Assembly: GCA_964369545.1 (NCBI GenBank)
Contig: CAYJFA010000011.1
Location: 1 to 8,622, forward strand
DNA length: 8,622 nucleotides
From: BNWE01 sp964369545
GTDB lineage: Bacteria; Pseudomonadota; Alphaproteobacteria; UBA3830
Direction of reading: 5' to 3'
Shown: positions 6,954 to 8,622 of the stretch, piece after piece
Layout of the letters: each line of letters starts with the position of its first letter
How positions within the stretch are numbered: position 1 is the first letter of the stretch
The notes under the pieces: generated by a model
The model's input: the letters and a program-made list of their open reading frames with translations, nothing else
Database searches by the model: none
What the model was told of the DNA's origin: nothing
Made by a program: the position numbers and the translations under genes

Positions 6954-7262
6954 ATGCAAAATATGAATGACATTGTAGCAGAAACCATCGGAACTAGAAT
7001 CCCCAAACTGCAAGATTTTAAACTGCGAAAAGAGGGAAAATTTCACCTGGTACTATCACTTACGGATAATGATAGAAATATAATAAGCTTAAATGGAACA
7101 GCCGTTAGAATACTAAGCATGTGTGATGGCAATAATAACATCAACACCATAGCTCAAACTATAGCTAAGCAATTTAATACAAAGTTTGAAACTGTTCGAA
7201 ACGATACAATTACACTAATCCACTCCTTGGAGGGAGCAAAAATAGTTAGCACAAATTTGTAG
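6954..7262 (+). CDS. PqqD-like peptide recognition protein (RRE domain, 102 aa)
   Basis: PqqD-family proteins are small winged-helix RiPP recognition elements that hold the precursor leader and present it to a radical SAM enzyme. The sequence fits across its length: PKLQDFKLRKEGKFHLVLSL (beta hairpin region), IISLNGTAVRILSMCDGNNN (residues 44-61, with the family's 'LN-TA--IL--CDG'), INTIAQTIAKQF (helix) and a C-terminal helix ending LIHSLEGAKIVS. The gene starts seven bases after the radical SAM stop, so the pair is one operon. AAAAGG (6946-6951) overlaps that stop and is only two bases from ATG 6954 but 11 from ATG 6963, so the 99-aa form (MNDIVAET start) may be the true product. It ends 16 bases before the convergent precursor genes. 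No fused domain is present. Confidence 0.82.
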   Translation: MQNMNDIVAETIGTRIPKLQDFKLRKEGKFHLVLSLTDNDRNIISLNGTAVRILSMCDGNNNINTIAQTIAKQFNTKFETVRNDTITLIHSLEGAKIVSTNL

Positions 7263-7275
7263 AAAAATCTATTAG

Positions 7276-7501
7276 TGATCAACCGCTACCGCTAGGTCCC
7301 GACACCTCGTTTTTCACTTCACAATCTATAGGATAAGCATAGTTTTCTATCGAAGTAAATCTAGCTTTTGGAGAAGTATACTCTTCAGCATTACTCCCTT
7401 CGGATAGATTACACAATGCTAAACCAGCCGCAATAGTAGCTAAATGAACGTATTGATTCTTACTTAATCTGTTCTTTTTAGATGTTGTCATATTAACCTC
7501 T
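7276..7501 (-). repeat. Direct repeat unit carrying precursor copy 1
   Basis: This 226-base unit is repeated at 7533-7758 with no gaps (offset 257). It runs from three bases after the gene through the ribosome site. By eye I count 13 differences: 12 in the last 20 codons and one in the first 50 codons plus upstream ribosome site. Flanks are unrelated. The unit boundary is gene-sized, indicating a tandem gene duplication. Confidence 0.85.
7279..7491 (-). CDS. Putative RiPP precursor peptide, copy 1 (70 aa)
   Basis: ATG 7489-7491 has AGAGG (7497-7501) five bases upstream, on a sequence shared exactly with copy 2. Residues 1-16 are basic and polar (KKNRLSKNQ), 17-27 are hydrophobic (LATIAAGLALC), and 35-54 are polar (AEEYTSPKARF, SIENYAYP). 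The end is IDCEVKNEVSGPSGSG. Residues 1-50 are identical to copy 2 and the last 20 differ at five conservative sites. This is the pattern of a constant leader and variable core, with the core starting at or after Tyr51. Candidate modified residues are Cys57, Tyr51/Tyr53, Asp56 and the Gly/Ser tail. The hydrophobic stretch also looks like a weak Sec signal, so export by that route is possible. It is convergent with, and 16 bases from, the PqqD-like gene. The peptide family is not recognised. Confidence 0.8.
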   Translation of the reverse strand: MTTSKKNRLSKNQYVHLATIAAGLALCNLSEGSNAEEYTSPKARFTSIENYAYPIDCEVKNEVSGPSGSG

Positions 7502-7532
7502 CTTTAACCATAGAAAAATAGAAAAGATGCAA

Positions 7533-7758
7533 TGATCAACCGCTACCGCCAGGACCGGCTAATTCGTTTTTTACATCACAATCTACGGGATAAGCGTAGT
7601 TTTCTATCGAAGTAAATCTAGCTTTTGGAGAAGTATACTCTTCAGCATTACTCCCTTCGGATAGATTACACAATGCTAAACCAGCCGCAATAGTAGCTAA
7701 ATGAACGTATTGATTCTTACTTAATCTGTTCTTTTTGGATGTTGTCATATTAACCTCT
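7533..7758 (-). repeat. Direct repeat unit carrying precursor copy 2
   Basis: Second unit of the tandem duplication described for 7276-7501. The two units are separated by 31 bases (7502-7532) that contain no terminator-like hairpin. Confidence 0.85.
7536..7748 (-). CDS. Putative RiPP precursor peptide, copy 2 (70 aa)
   Basis: This is the promoter-proximal copy, with ATG 7746-7748 and AGAGG at 7754-7758. The leader (residues 1-50) is the same as in copy 1 at protein level, and one silent change (Ser4, TCC for TCT) separates their DNA. The end reads VDCDVKNELAGPGGSG. Against copy 1 the changes are Ile55Val, Glu58Asp, Val62Leu, Ser63Ala and Ser67Gly, all mild. The common pattern is YAYP-[IV]-DC-[ED]-VKNE-[VL][SA]-GP-[SG]-GSG. 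Invariant Cys57, both tyrosines, the VKNE block and the GSG end are the best guesses for residues the enzyme needs. It lies 44 bases upstream of copy 1, with no terminator between them, so both are likely on one transcript. Both frames end in TGA followed by TCA in the sense strand, then diverge. Confidence 0.8.
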   Translation of the reverse strand: MTTSKKNRLSKNQYVHLATIAAGLALCNLSEGSNAEEYTSPKARFTSIENYAYPVDCDVKNELAGPGGSG

Positions 7759-7773
7759 GCTATGAACTATCTA

Positions 7774-7801
7774 TTCATAGAATACAAAATTATAATGTCA
7801 A
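7774..7801 (-). promoter_or_regulatory. Predicted sigma-70 promoter of the precursor genes
   Basis: On the minus strand a perfect TTGACA (7796-7801) is followed after 16 bases by TATGAA (7774-7779). The start of transcription would fall near 7766, leaving a leader of about 18 bases before ATG 7748. The precursors thus have their own strong promoter, separate from the maturase operon, as expected when substrate must exceed enzyme. Confidence 0.5.
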
Positions 7802-8027
7802 AGCAAAACAATTTTTTATATAGCATTTGTCGCAAACTTGCAGAAAAAACCATCAATTATAAGCACTCAACAACACTCTACACATACGGTATATTAATGT
7901 ACGCTTGGACAAAACATAAATTTTTTTAATTCTGGCACAAAAAATTATATCATTGACATTCAATTATATCTTTATGCTGCGATACTTCTTACAATAATAA
8001 AATATATAAAATTCCACAACCGTCAAT

Positions 8028-8622
8028 CTATATTTTATTAATATAGTCTTTAACAAAAGGATGTTCCTTTCCATAGATGAATGAAAATATCTTTAAACTA
8101 TTTTTTAAGCATGTTTTTATTTGCAATTCGTCTGTAATAATTTCGAAAGCATTTTCGTTAAGCAGCTTTTCATAGTCATTTTTTTCTAAAAATCCTTTAC
8201 AAAACTCTCTTATAGAACCAATAAAAGCCGCAAAATGCTCAAAAGCCAATTTATAATCCTCCTGCTTATATTTAATAATAAATGCATGATAAAAACATAT
8301 ACAAACAAGTAATTTTGTATAATTATCAGAGCTATTACCTTTTTGCTTGATTGCATATTGAAAATCAGAATACGCTTCATTTAATCTATTTAATCTTACC
8401 AAAACCTCGGTTTTGCTGACTATGGCATGTAACAGATAATAATTATCATTTAATTCCTGTTTTTTGATTATAACCTTATTAAGAACATCGAGAGCTGAAT
8501 TTAAATTACCTTTTCTAAGTAATGTATATCCACATTCTATATCAATAAGAGTTTTGTTAAGTATATGAGCAACTGTATTTTTGATGTTTGTTAAATTATT
8601 TTAAAAATATTCTTTTCCTTCA
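8028..8622 (-). pseudogene. TPR-repeat protein, 3' part, interrupted by an in-frame stop
   Basis: The open frame covers 8028-8600 and ends ...YGKEHPFVKDYINKI. It holds at least two TPR-type helix pairs: IECGYTLLRKGNLNSALDVL NKVI and SKTEVLVRLNRLNEAYSDFQ YAI, with a third likely at KLLVCICFYHAFIIKYKQED. TPR proteins are protein-protein adaptors, common among host-associated bacteria. There is no ATG or GTG in this frame before the TAA at 8601-8603; only a TTG (8400-8402) inside the second repeat and a CTG could serve. Beyond the TAA the frame continues to the window edge as EGKEYF, which reads naturally into NNLTNIKN. The simplest view is a longer gene entering from the right with a nonsense mutation (for example CAA to TAA). 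A genuine start at a rare codon near 8580 is the alternative. No link to the peptide locus is evident. Confidence 0.6.

Noticed and set aside
7399..7416. Possible lipobox LALC in the precursor (Cys27), suggesting a lipoprotein.
   Set aside because: The residue before Cys is Leu, not Gly, Ala or Ser, so the lipoprotein signal consensus is not met.
7735..7929. A 64-codon plus-strand open frame upstream of the precursors.
   Set aside because: It has low-complexity translation, overlaps the start of precursor copy 2 and the predicted minus-strand promoter, and has no ribosome site or recognisable domain.
1..8622. Search by eye for tRNA genes, rRNA, CRISPR arrays and replication origins.
   Set aside because: No cloverleaf with TTC-A loop, no regularly spaced repeats and no origin-like box clusters were found. 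The only repeat array is the two-gene duplication at 7276-7758.

Overview
The window looks like an accessory region from an AT-rich, genome-eroding bacterium, most likely an intracellular alphaproteobacterium (Rickettsiales/Holosporales-like). The reasons are the low GC, the many broken genes, an XRE regulator with the alphaproteobacterial 'GITFQQIQKYE' helix, small secreted helical proteins and a TPR protein. The taxonomic call is inference.

Left part (1-3350) is a graveyard. A small HTH/excisionase-like gene and a phage-type tyrosine integrase are both broken by frameshifts and in-frame stops. The integrase 3' end runs into a minus-strand pseudogene for a small secreted protein. Divergent from that lies a secreted protein of about 480 codons, broken by two stops and two compensating frameshifts, whose layout resembles a nucleotide-deaminase fold (CxE, then PCxxC). 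It is followed by an intact secreted 177-aa gene (3403-3936). The minus-strand pseudogene is a paralogue of this intact gene, so members of one family flank the deaminase-like gene on both sides.

Middle part (3937-5706) holds a long stem-loop that fits a minus-strand terminator, two overlapping small XRE/HTH genes on the minus strand (one frameshifted), a divergent intact XRE regulator and an HU-like DNA-binding protein that has Phe where HU has its intercalating proline.

Right part (5707-7801) is the most interesting. A radical SAM protein (CxxxCxxC, but almost no SPASM cysteines) is followed by a PqqD-like peptide-binding protein. Convergent to them are two tandem 70-codon genes. Their first 50 codons are identical but for one silent base, while the last 20 codons carry 12 base changes and end in GPSGSG or GPGGSG. 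This is the architecture of a RiPP (ribosomally made, post-translationally modified peptide) locus: maturase, recognition protein and two precursors with one leader and two core variants. I do not recognise the precursor family, so this may be an undescribed RiPP class. No protease or exporter lies in the window.

The right edge (8028-8622) holds the C-terminal part of a TPR-repeat protein on the minus strand, with an in-frame stop and no convincing start codon.
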